A stretch of 7,030 nucleotides of DNA from Fibrobacterota bacterium (lineage in GTDB: Bacteria; Fibrobacterota; Chitinivibrionia; Chitinivibrionales; JANQEN01): contig JAUXBV010000176.1 in the NCBI GenBank assembly GCA_030619215.1, forward strand, positions 1-7,030, read 5' to 3'. Below are positions 6,327-7,030 of this stretch, piece after piece (the first letter of the stretch is position 1; the number at the start of each line of letters is the position of its first letter). The notes below the pieces were generated by a model, which was given only the letters and a program-made list of their open reading frames with translations, was not told where the DNA came from and made no database searches. The translations under genes and the position numbers were made by a program.

Positions 6327-7030
6327 ATGTCATCTAAACGATTATTAATCAGTATATTATTTTTAATACCACCTGTTTTCGTCAGTTGTACGATCAAAAG
6401 CCTGGATGGAACAGTAATATATACTGCCAAAAAGGAGCAAAAATCTCCAATAAAAAAGGAAGAGGGAATGAGAAAACCAAAGCTCTCGCTCAATAAACCG
6501 GCCCCGGGTGAGCCGGCACTGTATGCCGGGTTGCGCCGCAGCTCCTATGGATTATCAAAGAGGAACAGTACTGAAACGTGGTGGGCAGTACGGGCAAAGG
6601 AATTTGCGGCAAGTATCGGGGATAAGGTTAAAGGTGACGGTTATGTCCAACCGGTTATTATACAGATCGTTTCAGGGTACTCGGGCGACGGCGGGACAGT
6701 GATCGAATTTGAAAAACCAAAGGGATTTAACGGCTCAACAAGAGGTATGACCTTTGCTCTCGACCGCGGTATTAACCACGAGAAGTCCCTTACCACTTAC
6801 GACGAGCACGGCGTCAGTGCAATAATCCAGTTTGAGTCCGGAAACTCAGACGTACTTGCAAATCTCGATGTCGCTCATAAGGCATTCGGGCACCACCCAT
6901 GCATCATCGGTTACGGTATCGATGCGGAGTGGTACTTCACCAAAGAATCAAAAGATAAAACCGGTAAACCGCTTGAGGATGAAGATGTAGAAAAATGGAT
7001 GGAAAGGGTTCTTTCGTTCAATCCGAAATA
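6327..7030 (+). CDS. Lipoprotein with putative TIM-barrel glycosidase-like domain (3' end outside window)
   Basis: The frame runs from ATG 6327 off the right edge (234 residues plus two bases). Residues 1-21 are a lipoprotein signal: basic SSKR, hydrophobic LLISILFLIPPVF, then lipobox FVSC with Cys21. Residues 22-63 are a Lys/Pro-rich linker (KSPIKKEEGMRKPKLSLNKP). The globular part from about 80 alternates strands and helices: VQPVIIQIVSGYSGDGG (107-123), GMTFALDRGIN, VSAIIQFESGNSDV (163-176), and GHHPCIIGYGIDAEWYF (188-204) with acids D199 and E201 at a strand end. This beta/alpha rhythm with a D-x-E at a strand tip resembles TIM-barrel glycoside hydrolases. I recall similar HPC-x-IG-x-G-x-D-x-EW segments in uncharacterised prokaryotic proteins but cannot name the family. 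The enzyme role is inference; an in-frame start at 6261 is possible. Confidence 0.82.
   Translation, partial: MSSKRLLISILFLIPPVFVSCTIKSLDGTVIYTAKKEQKSPIKKEEGMRKPKLSLNKPAPGEPALYAGLRRSSYGLSKRNSTETWWAVRAKEFAASIGDKVKGDGYVQPVIIQIVSGYSGDGGTVIEFEKPKGFNGSTRGMTFALDRGINHEKSLTTYDEHGVSAIIQFESGNSDVLANLDVAHKAFGHHPCIIGYGIDAEWYFTKESKDKTGKPLEDEDVEKWMERVLSFNPK

Noticed and set aside
6251..6493. Minus-strand frame of 80 codons opposite the lipoprotein start.
   Set aside because: It is antisense to a well-supported lipoprotein signal, ribosome site and long open frame, and its poly-Ile stretch simply reflects the AT-rich leader.
6513..6529. Inverted repeat CCGGCA-CTGTA-TGCCGG resembling a terminator stem.
   Set aside because: It lies inside the lipoprotein coding region, has only six pairs and has no T tract after it.

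Overview
The window carries one very large secreted, modular beta-sandwich protein on the minus strand (1935 codons, about 83% of the window). It is flanked by a short unidentified minus-strand frame at the left edge and by the 5' part of a divergently transcribed lipoprotein gene at the right edge. No rRNA, tRNA, CRISPR array, transposase or insertion sequence was recognised.

The organism is most likely a Gram-negative bacterium of the FCB superphylum that uses a type IX secretion system (T9SS). The evidence is the C-terminus of the large protein: a 'KVYPNPFNG' entry motif, a 'LSLYNIQGRLLW' strand, 'AGVYIIRL' and a short basic tail, which is the usual T9SS type A sorting-domain layout. The long chain of Ig-like and FN3-like modules with non-bacteroidete-looking linkers suggests Fibrobacterota/Chitinivibrionia or a related candidate phylum, but the phylum is inference.

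Layout. 1-299: AT-rich DNA with a minus-strand frame (20-364) of unknown function. A textbook Shine-Dalgarno sequence lies at the extreme left edge (2-8, minus), so another minus-strand gene probably begins just outside the window. 300-6107 (minus): the giant surface protein, in the order signal peptide, concanavalin/LamG-like domain, six tandem Ig-like domains, unassigned beta-rich modules, FN3-like modules, a tryptophan-rich C-terminal module and the T9SS sorting domain. 6108-6326: AT-rich divergent intergenic region with a strong extended -10 candidate for the plus strand. 6327-7030 (plus): start of a lipoprotein whose mature part looks like a TIM-barrel, glycosidase-like enzyme with a 'HPCIIGYGIDAEWY' strand motif; its 3' end is outside the window.

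The two main products are both predicted to leave the cytoplasm: one as a cell-surface or released adhesin-like or carbohydrate-binding protein, the other anchored to a membrane by a lipid. Their divergent arrangement permits shared control, but nothing in the sequence proves a joint function. The most unusual points are the disulfide-free Ig array with signs of internal duplication, the large unassigned middle of the giant protein, the unidentified lipoprotein family, and the orphan small frame linked to an off-window gene.
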